DNA from: Victivallales bacterium
GTDB taxonomy: Bacteria; Verrucomicrobiota; Lentisphaeria; Oligosphaerales; Oligosphaeraceae
Reading direction: 5' to 3'
Assembly: GCA_017617415.1 (NCBI GenBank)
Contig: JAFZWH010000134.1
Span: forward strand, 1 to 64,000
DNA length: 64,000 bases
Within the stretch, counting starts at the first letter, position 1; every line of letters starts with the position of its first letter. A model generated the notes under the pieces. That model saw only the letters and a list, made by a program, of their open reading frames with translations. It was not told the origin of the DNA and made no database searches. Of this stretch, positions 43,996 to 52,480 are shown piece by piece. Both the position numbers and the translations under genes were made by a program.

Positions 43996-44060
43996 CATTT
44001 AACAATAAGGCTTTCGCCTTTCAACTGAAACACCAAAACCACAAAGAAGGATACGATTCC

Positions 44061-44759
44061 ATGAAGAAGCAAACCGTCTTCACCCTGATTGAACTTCTGG
44101 TCGTTATCGCGATCATTGCCATTCTGGCTGGTATGTTGCTGCCCGTGCTGGCAAAGGCCCGTGAGAAGGCCCGCAACATCTCCTGCGTCAACAACCTCAA
44201 GCAGCTCAATCTGGGCGTGCACATGTACACTGACCAGTTTGATGACAACCTGCCCGTCGTCAAGACTTCTTATGAGACCAAATACACCAACCTGGACACT
44301 CATGGCAACAGCTGGTACGGACTGATCAACATGTACGTGACCAACGAGAAGACCTTCGAGTGCCCGGCTGACACCGTGAAGACCAACGCCTACAAGGCCG
44401 GTCAAGGCGATGCCAAGTTCCTCCTCTCCTACGGCATGAACGGCGTCTCCAACGCCACCGCTGCGGCCAACTACGGCACCTGCGCCAACATCTCCCCGAA
44501 CATGACCACCGAGAATCCCTCCGCCACTCTGATGATCGCGGACTGCGGTGCCGTCGCGGCGCTCCTCTATCCCTACTGCGGTTCCGCCATCGAGGCTGAG
44601 GGCTATCTCGCCTATCGCCATGGCGATCGCTTCAACGCCACCTACTTTGATGGCCACGCCGAGTCCGTCGACTGCATGATTGGCAAGAACCCCGACGACG
44701 ACAGCTGGATTGGCGCTCCCGAGAAAATCAAGCTCGGTCTGACCAGCACCCAGTTCTAA
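44061..44759 (+). CDS. Prepilin-like secreted protein
   Basis: A 232-residue protein: MKKQTV then [17 protein letters not shown] and [20 protein letters not shown]. Val at -1 is unusual for prepilin peptidase. The soluble domain has [15 protein letters not shown], a CP-type Cys site in TFECPADTV, a Ser/Ala-rich middle, and [20 protein letters not shown] near the end (H-x-D-G region). It has its own promoter, leader and strong terminator, so it is a single-gene unit, probably well expressed. Function unknown. Confidence 0.92.
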   Translation: MKKQTVFTLIELLVVIAIIAILAGMLLPVLAKAREKARNISCVNNLKQLNLGVHMYTDQFDDNLPVVKTSYETKYTNLDTHGNSWYGLINMYVTNEKTFECPADTVKTNAYKAGQGDAKFLLSYGMNGVSNATAAANYGTCANISPNMTTENPSATLMIADCGAVAALLYPYCGSAIEAEGYLAYRHGDRFNATYFDGHAESVDCMIGKNPDDDSWIGAPEKIKLGLTSTQF

Positions 44760-44790
44760 TTGACTGCTGAGCCATCCGGCTCAATAGACA

Positions 44791-44825
44791 AAGGGGCATC
44801 GCTTTTTAAGCGGTGCCCTTTTTTG
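44791..44825 (+). terminator. Intrinsic terminator of the prepilin-like gene
   Basis: AAGGGGCATCGCTT/AAGCGGTGCCCTT, a 13-bp stem with one bulged G and loop TTT, followed by TTTTTT. A second small hairpin GAGCC-ATCC-GGCTC lies at 44769-44782. Confidence 0.9.
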
Positions 44826-44907
44826 TTTGATACGCCGTGCTGTCGCGCATCTACGCAACCCCGCAAGGGAATTGCTACAAGATGGGGCGCAGTGCTGCGG
44901 AAAAAGC

Positions 44908-45115
44908 CCCTGTGCGCCCGCGCTGCAAAGCGCGGGTCTTCAATACCTGCCAAGTACTGCTGGCGGGCGCCAGCAGTACAAAACGCCCCCCCGCACCTGT
45001 ACGCCCTCGCTGCCAAGCGCGGGTCCTCAATACCTGCTAAGTACTGCTGGCGGGCGCCAGCAGTACAAAACGTCCCCCGCACCTGCGCGCCCGCGCTGCC
45101 AAGCGCGGGTCTTCC
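44908..45115. repeat. Composite array of two REP-like palindromes, order A-B-A-B-A
   Basis: Three copies of the A unit (minus strand GGAAGACCCGCGCTTGGCAG and on to GCGCGGGCGCGCAGG) at 44908, 44996 and 45081 alternate with two copies of B, a perfect palindrome GTACTGCTGGCG-GG-CGCCAGCAGTAC at 44954-44979 and 45041-45066. The linkers are also conserved (AATACCTGC and AAAACG). The array fills the space between the prepilin terminator and the porin stop; the last unit ends two bases from that stop. Confidence 0.93.
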
Positions 45116-45116
45116 A

Positions 45117-46469
45117 TTAGAAATTATATAGCACTTGAAGTTGAATCCAATGTGGATTTCTGCCATTGCGGTAATAGTTTCCGGCTTTCAGGCATGTATA
45201 TTCGCCCCAGAATGACAAATGCTCATTCAAACGATAGCCAACGAAAAACGAGTTGAGCCAGCCGATGTAGGAGCCGCCGCCAGTAGAGCCTTTTAGAGCG
45301 GGGCCGTCAACGGCATTATCGTGCACGGCATAGACTGCGGCGGTACGCAGTTTCACCTCCATCTTTGCGATGGGCGAGAAAGTGAAATCCGCCTGGTAGA
45401 AATTGAGATTGCTCCAATAACTGTTCAACAGCACCGGGAAGAGATTCTCCCCCCAGAGCGGACATGCGGACCAGAGTGGCACCCATCCTTCGTTCTTGCC
45501 AGTATTCTTATGATCTCCAGAGAAATGCGTATAAGCCAAGCCGATGGAACTCTTGAGCCACTCTTCGGGCAACAGGAAGCGCAGTCTGGCATCCGCCATC
45601 TTGCCTTGGTTGGCGCGTCCATCAGGATTGCGACCAAACTGCATTGCGCCCTCCGCGCTGTATTCCAAGAAAGACATCGGTTTGCCGAAGAGTCGCCCGC
45701 CGACCGTATGGAGGGAGTAGTTCATATCCGCTGCGTAGCAGGCCTCTTTTTCATCTGGGAAATCATCATCAATGTCGTCATAGACATAGTAGAGGTCGAA
45801 TTGGAAGGCATCATTGACCTGATGCGTCCAATAGGCTGCGGCCGTGAAGACATCGCCGGCGCGCAACCGGCGGTTGCGGTCGTTAATGCGCGGCCAGTGG
45901 TCTTTCCAGGTATTGTAGAGTACCAGGAGGTTCGCGTCATCCGCATCGTCCTTATAGCGTAGCCGCAGTCCGTCCCAATAACTGGTTCGTGCCTGATCGA
46001 ACGGAGTGCCTTCGGAGAAAATCATCCCGTTGCCAAAGGAGAACCCCTGCCGTCCAAGCGTGGCGGAAAGCCCTTCGACACCGCCGATGTTTCGCCACTC
46101 GATGTTAGCCAAGTCAAGTATCGTCTCATCTGGGAAATCCCAAGTGGAACCGCCACGATGGATATTATTGGGGTCAAGGCGATGACTGGTGAACCATTGG
46201 CTTCGGTTGACCAGCCGCAGATTTAGCGTGAGATCCTCGCCAATGTTCAGGGCACCCCAAGCGCGTGTCCGGAAGCGGTAGTATTGGATGGCGGGTCCTT
46301 TCATCCCCCCGTCCACGTTAAGAGTGCTTCGGCTATAGCTCTCATAGCGGATACGCTCGTCCAGGCCAAGATGGAGTTTTACACCTTCGCCTAATTCAAA
46401 ATCCCAGCCGGTACCAGCAAATACTCCTACGACCATCAGCAGCAACAACAGAGAAAGGCAGTGTTTCAT
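45117..46469 (-). CDS. Outer-membrane porin, alginate-export type
   Basis: A 450-residue beta-barrel with signal peptide (CLSLLLLLMVVGVFAGTG). It has the alginate-export domain pattern: LHLGLDERIRYES, YYRFRTRAWGALNIGEDLTL, ANIEWRNIGG, LSATLGRQGFSFGNGMIF, DGLRLRYKDDAD, and closing strand WIQLQVLYNF with C-terminal Phe typical of outer-membrane proteins. ATG at 46469 gives a clean signal peptide; ATG at 46499 adds ten polar residues and is possible. It probably passes anionic or other oligosaccharides. Transcribed away from the GH38 operon. Confidence 0.9.
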   Translation of the reverse strand: MKHCLSLLLLLMVVGVFAGTGWDFELGEGVKLHLGLDERIRYESYSRSTLNVDGGMKGPAIQYYRFRTRAWGALNIGEDLTLNLRLVNRSQWFTSHRLDPNNIHRGGSTWDFPDETILDLANIEWRNIGGVEGLSATLGRQGFSFGNGMIFSEGTPFDQARTSYWDGLRLRYKDDADDANLLVLYNTWKDHWPRINDRNRRLRAGDVFTAAAYWTHQVNDAFQFDLYYVYDDIDDDFPDEKEACYAADMNYSLHTVGGRLFGKPMSFLEYSAEGAMQFGRNPDGRANQGKMADARLRFLLPEEWLKSSIGLAYTHFSGDHKNTGKNEGWVPLWSACPLWGENLFPVLLNSYWSNLNFYQADFTFSPIAKMEVKLRTAAVYAVHDNAVDGPALKGSTGGGSYIGWLNSFFVGYRLNEHLSFWGEYTCLKAGNYYRNGRNPHWIQLQVLYNF

Positions 46470-46499
46470 GGAATCAAATGATTTCGTGTGGAGGTTCAT

Positions 46500-46941
46500 A
46501 TTGCGGATAATTCGCCAACTACATACAATATATGCTGAAAACCGAATTGCGAATTGCCAGTTGACATTTTACCATTCGCAGTCACAGCTGTCCAGTAAAA
46601 CTACAGTCCCAAGACAAAAATCATAGGAAAACTAAGATTCCGTTTCCTTTCCTGACAACGAACTTGTAATCGTCCGAAATCGAATTACATTACTTCCGAA
46701 GGGGGTGGGGGCATGCCTCCCTTAATGTGGAACGCGCATGCGCGACCATGCAAAAAAAGTGCCGATGGCGGCTGGTTATAACCGCTCTCCTAACAACCTT
46801 GCCTTGCTTCTGCCGCGCATAGCGCAAGGCACGTTTTTTACCGGACAGCATTGGCCGCAGTAGAATTGACCGCCATTCATACTTTATATTAACAACAGGT
46901 ATAGCATTACTCTTACCGTTTGACTTACATCTTTTCCAGCA
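46500..46941. other. Divergent intergenic region, porin / GH38 operon
   Basis: 442 bases without a supported protein gene. It contains several short palindromes (GGCATGCC, GCGCATGCGC, GGTTATAACC between 46710 and 46782) and a good + strand terminator at 46800-46839, which is listed with a candidate RNA. Confidence 0.6.
46698..46839 (+). ncRNA. Candidate small RNA or attenuated leader
   Basis: A plausible promoter (TTGTAA at 46664, 16-base spacer, TACATT at 46686) is followed about 110 bases later by an intrinsic terminator: TGCCTTGC (46800-46807) pairs with GCAAGGCA (46824-46831), then CG and six Ts. Between lie GC-rich palindromes. The terminator lies 102 bases before the GH38 start, so it ends either a separate RNA of about 140 bases or a regulated leader. 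No known RNA family was recognised. Confidence 0.35.
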
Positions 46942-49206
46942 ATGAAGAAGCTCTACGTCATCTGCAACTCCCACATGGATCCAATTTGGGTCTGGCGACT
47001 CCGTGAAGGTCGCGCGACCTGGGCAAATACCTGTCGTGTGGCAGTCTCAATGCTCCAAGAGTATCCCTTTCTGAAATTCACCCGTTCCTCCAGTGCCTGT
47101 TACGAATGGCTGGAGCAGAATGACCCCGCGCTCTTCCGCCAGATTGCGAAACTTGTCGAGGCAGGGCGCTGGGAGGTCACGGGAGGCTGGGTCGAGCAGT
47201 CTGACACCATCATCACCCCTGCCGAGGCACTTCTCCAACAGGCCGCCCACGCCAAGGATTACTTCCGGCGCAAATTCGGCGTGGAGGTCAAGACCGCCTA
47301 CAGCGTGGACGCCTTCGGTCAGAACGCCGGACTGCCTGCCATTCTGGACGCATCTGGCTTCGCCAACTACTGCTGGATGCGACCGATGAAGCACGAAAAG
47401 GAGATGCCGGACAAGTTCCGCTGGGCAATTCCGGGAACCCGACGAAGCATCCTCTCCTTTCGCATCCAGGAGGCCTACTGCACCAGCGGAAACCTTGCCT
47501 TCGATGAAAAACTCCTGCGCGAGCGCATGGAACGCCATCTCGCCATGGATGAACCGCAGAGCTTCTTCTTCGGACTGGGCGACCACGGCGGTGGCATCAA
47601 CCATAAGAACCTCAAGGTCTTGCTGGAAATCGGCAAGGACATCCCGCTGGAGTTCTGCACCCTCGACGAGTATTTCGCGGTCCTTGACCGTCGCTGTGAC
47701 CTCCCTACCCTTGACGGCGAATTCACCCACCACTCCCCCGGTTGCTACACCACATGCCATGACATCAAGCAGTGGATGGCCGACGCCGAGAAGCTCCTTT
47801 TCAAGGCCGAGAAGATCACCCTCCAGACCCACGACCGCAAAGGCGCATCACTCCTCCACGACGCGTGGCACGAACTCCTTTTCAATTATTTCCATGACAT
47901 CTACAGCGGGACCGCACTCAAGCCCTCCTACGACCACGAGGCACGCGACCTGACGGGCTACGCCGTCTGGCAGGCCGCCAAAGTGCTGGAGGGCAACCTT
48001 CAGCGCTTCGCGGCACAAGCCGACACCCGTTTCCTCACCGAGGGCGGCGTATTGCTCTGGAACCCCCTGCCTCGTCCCGCACGTGCCGTCTGTGGCTACT
48101 TCGCCTTCCACGACCCCAACGGCGCAGGCAGCGACTTCGATGCCTTCCGTGATGCGCAAGGCAACTACCTCCCGCTCCAATGGATTCAGGGGCATGCGAA
48201 CATCTTCAACCGCCACAACTCCGCATTGGTCATCGCGCCGCTAAAGGCTTCGGAGACCAAGGTCCTGGCTTACGCGCGACTACCAAAAGACCACGCACCC
48301 TTCCCGAAACTCGGCGTTAAACGCCAGAAAGCCGCGCTCCAACGCCTCTCCTTCGTCACGCTGGACGATCCATACGACACCTGGGGGCACGGCGCCACCT
48401 CGCTCGGCAAGCCATCCCGCGCCATGGTCCGCCAGCTCGGCAAGCCCGAAGTCCACCAGGACGGACCGCTGATGAGCGAACTGCGCATCCGCTATGCCTT
48501 CCGCAAATCCACCTTCGCTCTCTCGCTCTTCGCCTACAAAGGCATTGAGGCACTTCAGGTGCGCATATCGGGCGACTGGCTGGAGACGGATACCGACCTG
48601 AAGCTCGCCTTGGCGACCAAAGTGTGTAAAGGTACAATTGTCTCAGGACAGGCAGGAATGCTCCTTACCAGAAAGCCGGACAAGTGCGAACAGCCCTTCA
48701 TCGACTGGTGCGCCGCCATCGATGCCAAGTCCATGAGCGGGTTCGTCGCCCCCGACCTCCACGGCTACGACTCCGTCGGCAGCGCCGAGCTGCGCCTTAC
48801 ACTCTTGAGACCGGTCTTCTACGCGGAGCATGTCCCCAAACCCGCGCTGGGCGACGAAGGCCGTGCCGACTACGGTCCCTTTGTCCGCGAGACCTGGCTG
48901 CTCCTTGACCAGAGCGCCGATGTGACCGCCTTCGACGCACTCGCCCGCGAGCGCCTCTGGTTCCCGGAGCACTATGAAATCACGAAAGCCGGCGACGGAA
49001 CAAACTTCCGACCGGACATCTGGAGCATCACCCCCGAAAACCAAGTCGTCATTCTTGCGCAACGCCTACAACCCGATGGAGCCACGCAATTCGATCTGGC
49101 CGCCCTGGCCAATGCAAATGTGGTTCTTCGTTGCAACGGCAAACCCGTCGCCAAAGTCAGGCTCCGCCAGAACGAGATCAAATCCTTAACCCTCGGCCGG
49201 CCATGA
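46942..49206 (+). CDS. GH38 alpha-mannosidase
   Basis: A 754-residue zinc enzyme. CNSHMDPIWVW at the N-terminus holds the zinc ligands His11 and Asp13, YSVDAFGQNAGLP holds the nucleophile Asp123, DHGGGINHKN and FNYFHDIYSGTA supply further active-site residues, and a C-terminal beta-sandwich domain follows. No signal peptide, so it degrades imported mannosides in the cytoplasm. Its TGA overlaps the next ATG by four bases. Linkage preference cannot be told from sequence. Confidence 0.95.
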   Translation: MKKLYVICNSHMDPIWVWRLREGRATWANTCRVAVSMLQEYPFLKFTRSSSACYEWLEQNDPALFRQIAKLVEAGRWEVTGGWVEQSDTIITPAEALLQQAAHAKDYFRRKFGVEVKTAYSVDAFGQNAGLPAILDASGFANYCWMRPMKHEKEMPDKFRWAIPGTRRSILSFRIQEAYCTSGNLAFDEKLLRERMERHLAMDEPQSFFFGLGDHGGGINHKNLKVLLEIGKDIPLEFCTLDEYFAVLDRRCDLPTLDGEFTHHSPGCYTTCHDIKQWMADAEKLLFKAEKITLQTHDRKGASLLHDAWHELLFNYFHDIYSGTALKPSYDHEARDLTGYAVWQAAKVLEGNLQRFAAQADTRFLTEGGVLLWNPLPRPARAVCGYFAFHDPNGAGSDFDAFRDAQGNYLPLQWIQGHANIFNRHNSALVIAPLKASETKVLAYARLPKDHAPFPKLGVKRQKAALQRLSFVTLDDPYDTWGHGATSLGKPSRAMVRQLGKPEVHQDGPLMSELRIRYAFRKSTFALSLFAYKGIEALQVRISGDWLETDTDLKLALATKVCKGTIVSGQAGMLLTRKPDKCEQPFIDWCAAIDAKSMSGFVAPDLHGYDSVGSAELRLTLLRPVFYAEHVPKPALGDEGRADYGPFVRETWLLLDQSADVTAFDALARERLWFPEHYEITKAGDGTNFRPDIWSITPENQVVILAQRLQPDGATQFDLAALANANVVLRCNGKPVAKVRLRQNEIKSLTLGRP

Positions 49207-50102
49207 AACAATTTACTTATCTATTTGATTTTGAGAATGTTATAGAAGCTGGTCGCAGTTGGGTGATGCACGAGTTCGCACGCCAGGGCACCAAGCACTT
49301 GGTGCTGACGGACACCCTCATCAGCACCATTATGCGCTCACCCAACCTCCAGAAGACGCTGACGGATGAGATGTCCGCCGAGGGTCTGACATTCGTGGAT
49401 GCGCACTCGCCCTTTGGCACCGAGAACGACCTCTTGAACCCCTATGAGGAGAGCCGCCCGCGCATGTTGGCACGACATCGGCTCGCCATGCAGATTGCCT
49501 CGGACATGGGCGTGGACACCATCTGCATCCATGTTGGAAACCCCAACTGGTTCGATGTCAATCAGTTCCCGTTGAGCAAATCCATGGAGAACATCCGCCG
49601 GTCCCTGGACGCTTTGCTGCCCTTCGCAGAGGAACTCAAAATCACCATCTGCATCGAAAACATCTGGTTCCCCACCTCCACGGCGGAAAAATTATTGCAA
49701 ATCAAAGAGCTCTTCCCCACCGAGGCACTGGGCTTCACCTACGATGCAGGACACGCCAATCTGATGGACAAGGGACGCGGCTACGACGAATGCGCCGCCC
49801 GCAAAGGCTGGATCGCCTCCGGATTCTCTGAAGTCCCCTGGGAGGACCATGCCCTCGAAAAGATGCTCCCGCACATCGTGAACTGTCATCTCCATGACAA
49901 CCACGGCCAGTGGGACGAACATCGTTGCCCCGGACACGGCAATGTCGATTGGCCGCATGTCCTTGGTCTCCTGAAGCAGGCGCCGCGACTTAAGAATCTA
50001 CAGTCCGAGGTCATCCCTTGCGCCCGCCACGAAGCGCTCTGCGACATCATCGCCGCCTTCCGCGGACGTTTCGCCGCCGCCGATTTCCAGACCGACGCCT
50101 AA
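49203..50102 (+). CDS. Sugar phosphate isomerase/epimerase-like TIM-barrel protein
   Basis: A 299-residue xylose-isomerase-like TIM barrel (AP endonuclease 2 superfamily). Metal-site strands CIHVGNPNW, ITICIENIWFP, GFTYDAGHANLM, IVNCHLHDNHGQWDEH and PCARHEAL carry the expected His, Glu and Asp ligands. Start at 49203 overlaps the GH38 stop (ATGA). Neighbourhood suggests action on the sugar released by the mannosidase. The exact reaction is unknown. Confidence 0.88.
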   Translation: MKQFTYLFDFENVIEAGRSWVMHEFARQGTKHLVLTDTLISTIMRSPNLQKTLTDEMSAEGLTFVDAHSPFGTENDLLNPYEESRPRMLARHRLAMQIASDMGVDTICIHVGNPNWFDVNQFPLSKSMENIRRSLDALLPFAEELKITICIENIWFPTSTAEKLLQIKELFPTEALGFTYDAGHANLMDKGRGYDECAARKGWIASGFSEVPWEDHALEKMLPHIVNCHLHDNHGQWDEHRCPGHGNVDWPHVLGLLKQAPRLKNLQSEVIPCARHEALCDIIAAFRGRFAAADFQTDA

Positions 50103-50108
50103 GCACAA

Positions 50109-51755
50109 ATGTTCAAGGATTTTCGCAACAACCTACGCCCCGGGCGACTGGTGCTGCTCATCATGGGGACCGTCCTGGTCACCTGGATGATTCTATGGCT
50201 GTGGGGCGGTCCAACTGCGTCTATCGCCAAAGACCAGGCGTTGCATCTTTCCAAGAATACGACCGCCCACACGCCAGGGCGCCAGAACCGACGCCGTCAC
50301 TCCGCGACACAGACCACTGCAAAAAGCCCTGCTTCTTCGTCTGGCGGAGTGTCATCCGACGAAACAGTGAATCGGGACGCGCATATCGTTTTTCTCCGCA
50401 ATTCCGAGGACTACCAGCGTCTGAGAGACTGGGCGACCGCCAACGGATTTGACCCCATCGGTGAAATCCCCCAGCTCCGTGCGCTCAAATTCTCCTTGAG
50501 CGACGAGGATTTCCATCGGCTGCTCCGAGATTCCGGCATCGAATTGGAAGAGGAATCGGATACCCTGGTTAGCATCCCTGACCGCCTCAACGACAAATAT
50601 CCCGCATGGACCGGCAATCCGGGACCCGCTTTCGGAGACACCTACCGTGCTTTTTTGGGCGTGGACATCGACAACCCGGAGCGTGGACACGGCATCACCA
50701 TCGCATTGCTGGACACCGCACTTTTCGACCACCCCGCTCTCAAAAACGCGAAAGTCACTTCGGTGAGCCACCAAGACTCGCAAGATGAAGCAATTGCAAC
50801 TCACGGCACTGCCGTTGCCTCCATTCTCACCGGCGAAACCGGAATCTCAAACGCCGAACTCCTTGCCTATAATGTACTGGACACCGAGGCCGGCAACGGC
50901 TCAGCCTTCGACCTGGCAGCCGCCATCGTGGACGCCGTGGACCGCGGCGCAGCTCTCATCTCCATGAGCCTGGGGACCTATGATGACTCCGGCGTCCTCC
51001 ATGACGCAGTCAATTATGCCCTGGCCAACAACGTGCTTCTCGTGGCGGCCGCCGGCAACAACGGCGTAGAGGATGTCTGCTACCCCGCCGCCTACGAGGG
51101 CGTGCTTGCCGTCGGCGCCATCGATGCCGACGGCAATGTCTCCGGCTTCTCCAATTACGGGGAGGGCCTGGCCTTAGTCGCCCCTGGCGTGGGACTTCAA
51201 GTCGCCGCACCCAATGACGAATATGGCTACTTCAGCGGCACCAGCGCGGCAGTCCCGTGCGTCACCGCCGTCCTGGCGAATTATCTCTCTGCGAACCCCG
51301 CCGTTACACCCGCCGAGGCATACGCACGGATACTCTTGAACTGCACGGACACCGAGGAACCCGGCTTCGACGCGATTAGCGGCTATGGAATCCTCGACGC
51401 AGAACGCCTCGCGGAACAAGATGAGCATGGAATCTATGATGCGGCCGCTGCCGGCATTACTTTGGACGATGCGACCGACACCCTCACCGTCGCCGCCCAA
51501 AACACGGGAACCGAGACCATCGGCAGGTTGGTTCTCACCACCGAAATCCATGGCGTGGAACTGGTCAATGAATTTGAGGATGTCGCTCCCGGCACCATCG
51601 TCAGTGCCCAGGGAAATCTCCCCGATGACATATGGAAAACTACGGACACTCTGACGATTCGTACCACCGTATCCACACCCGATGTCGCTGATGTCCGGCA
51701 ACGCAACCAGACGCACCGCCAGACCTTTGAGGTACCTGTTCCCGCCGACCAATAG
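50109..51755 (+). CDS. Membrane-anchored subtilisin-like serine protease (S8)
   Basis: A 548-residue protease. An uncleaved-looking N-terminal membrane helix (LVLLIMGTVLVTWMILWLW, 14-32), a Ser/Thr/Arg-rich linker and a small propeptide-like domain precede the catalytic domain with Asp202 (ALLDTALF), His232 (THGTAVASIL), oxyanion Asn317 (AAAGNNG) and Ser379 (SGTSAAVP). A C-terminal beta domain follows. It lies six bases after the TIM-barrel gene and ends the operon. A protease in a mannosidase operon suggests glycoprotein breakdown. Confidence 0.92.
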   Translation: MFKDFRNNLRPGRLVLLIMGTVLVTWMILWLWGGPTASIAKDQALHLSKNTTAHTPGRQNRRRHSATQTTAKSPASSSGGVSSDETVNRDAHIVFLRNSEDYQRLRDWATANGFDPIGEIPQLRALKFSLSDEDFHRLLRDSGIELEEESDTLVSIPDRLNDKYPAWTGNPGPAFGDTYRAFLGVDIDNPERGHGITIALLDTALFDHPALKNAKVTSVSHQDSQDEAIATHGTAVASILTGETGISNAELLAYNVLDTEAGNGSAFDLAAAIVDAVDRGAALISMSLGTYDDSGVLHDAVNYALANNVLLVAAAGNNGVEDVCYPAAYEGVLAVGAIDADGNVSGFSNYGEGLALVAPGVGLQVAAPNDEYGYFSGTSAAVPCVTAVLANYLSANPAVTPAEAYARILLNCTDTEEPGFDAISGYGILDAERLAEQDEHGIYDAAAAGITLDDATDTLTVAAQNTGTETIGRLVLTTEIHGVELVNEFEDVAPGTIVSAQGNLPDDIWKTTDTLTIRTTVSTPDVADVRQRNQTHRQTFEVPVPADQ

Positions 51756-51809
51756 CATATTCGCCTTAGACTGACCTCACTAGTCTGGGACGCCTGGGAC
51801 ACGGAAAAG

Positions 51810-51844
51810 AGCCCGCCCCATCGCATAGACCGATGGGGCGGGCT
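51810..51844. terminator. Bidirectional terminator between convergent genes
   Basis: A 14-bp perfect stem AGCCCGCCCCATCG/CGATGGGGCGGGCT with loop CATAGAC. On the minus strand it is followed by CTTTTCC, on the + strand by TGTGTG, so it serves the minus-strand gene best. Confidence 0.85.
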
Positions 51845-51867
51845 TGTGTGCATTTCAGGAGCGATGG

Positions 51868-52215
51868 TTATTTGGCCTGCGTGGCCGAGTCAATCTGCCC
51901 TTGCAGATCCTTTTCCGCGGCATACAACTCCGCCAAATCCGGTGCCACTGCCACATAGAGACTCTGCCGTTCATTCTCCAGCTGGATCACTTTTTCCTCA
52001 AGGCTCGGATCAGCCGCCAAAGCGGCACGCTCCAGTTTCCGAATCTGATTCTTCTTGTAAAGCAACTTGCCACGCAACTGCTTCACCGGATCCTTCTGAG
52101 TAGTGACCACCTGCGGACGCGGCGAAGGAACAATGTCCTCCCCATTCTCCGCCGCAAAGCCGACGCCGGAAAACGCCAGCAACGCAGCCAACAACAACAC
52201 ACGGATTTGCTTCAT
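51868..52215 (-). CDS. Small periplasmic coiled-coil protein
   Basis: A 115-residue protein with a signal peptide (QIRVLLLAALLAFSGVGFAA) and a helical, charged mature part (KQLRGKLLYKKNQIRKLERA, LEEKVIQLENERQSLY, ELYAAEKDLQGQI) that should form a coiled coil. ATG at 52215 was chosen for the signal peptide. A single gene with a strong terminator. No family recognised; function unknown. Confidence 0.75.
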   Translation of the reverse strand: MKQIRVLLLAALLAFSGVGFAAENGEDIVPSPRPQVVTTQKDPVKQLRGKLLYKKNQIRKLERAALAADPSLEEKVIQLENERQSLYVAVAPDLAELYAAEKDLQGQIDSATQAK

Positions 52216-52480
52216 ACTAATTCTCCTACAGCAATTCCTGACCACAAATGACTGGGCTGATAGAGTCCAGAACGAAATAACAGCGCATCAGCAGAGCGTC
52301 CGGAGGCCAGGAGTAATCCAAAACGCCCCGCCAACGACTGTACGCCCCTTAAAGTAGCATTATAATTGCAAATTGCAAACAAAAATGACAATATTTTGAA
52401 AAATAATTTGAAAAATCTCCATTTCATGTTAAAGTATTTTGGGAACGAATTTTCATTTTGACTTTCATTTTTGCAATTCT

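Noticed and set aside
24704-45115. CRISPR array made of the GC-rich repeats
   Set aside because: Repeat units are palindromic and adjoin or alternate with a second repeat; there are no unique spacers of constant length and no cas genes.
46690-46974. 94-codon minus-strand frame in the porin/GH38 intergenic region
   Set aside because: It overlaps the GH38 start, has no recognisable domain and runs through palindromes and the terminator.
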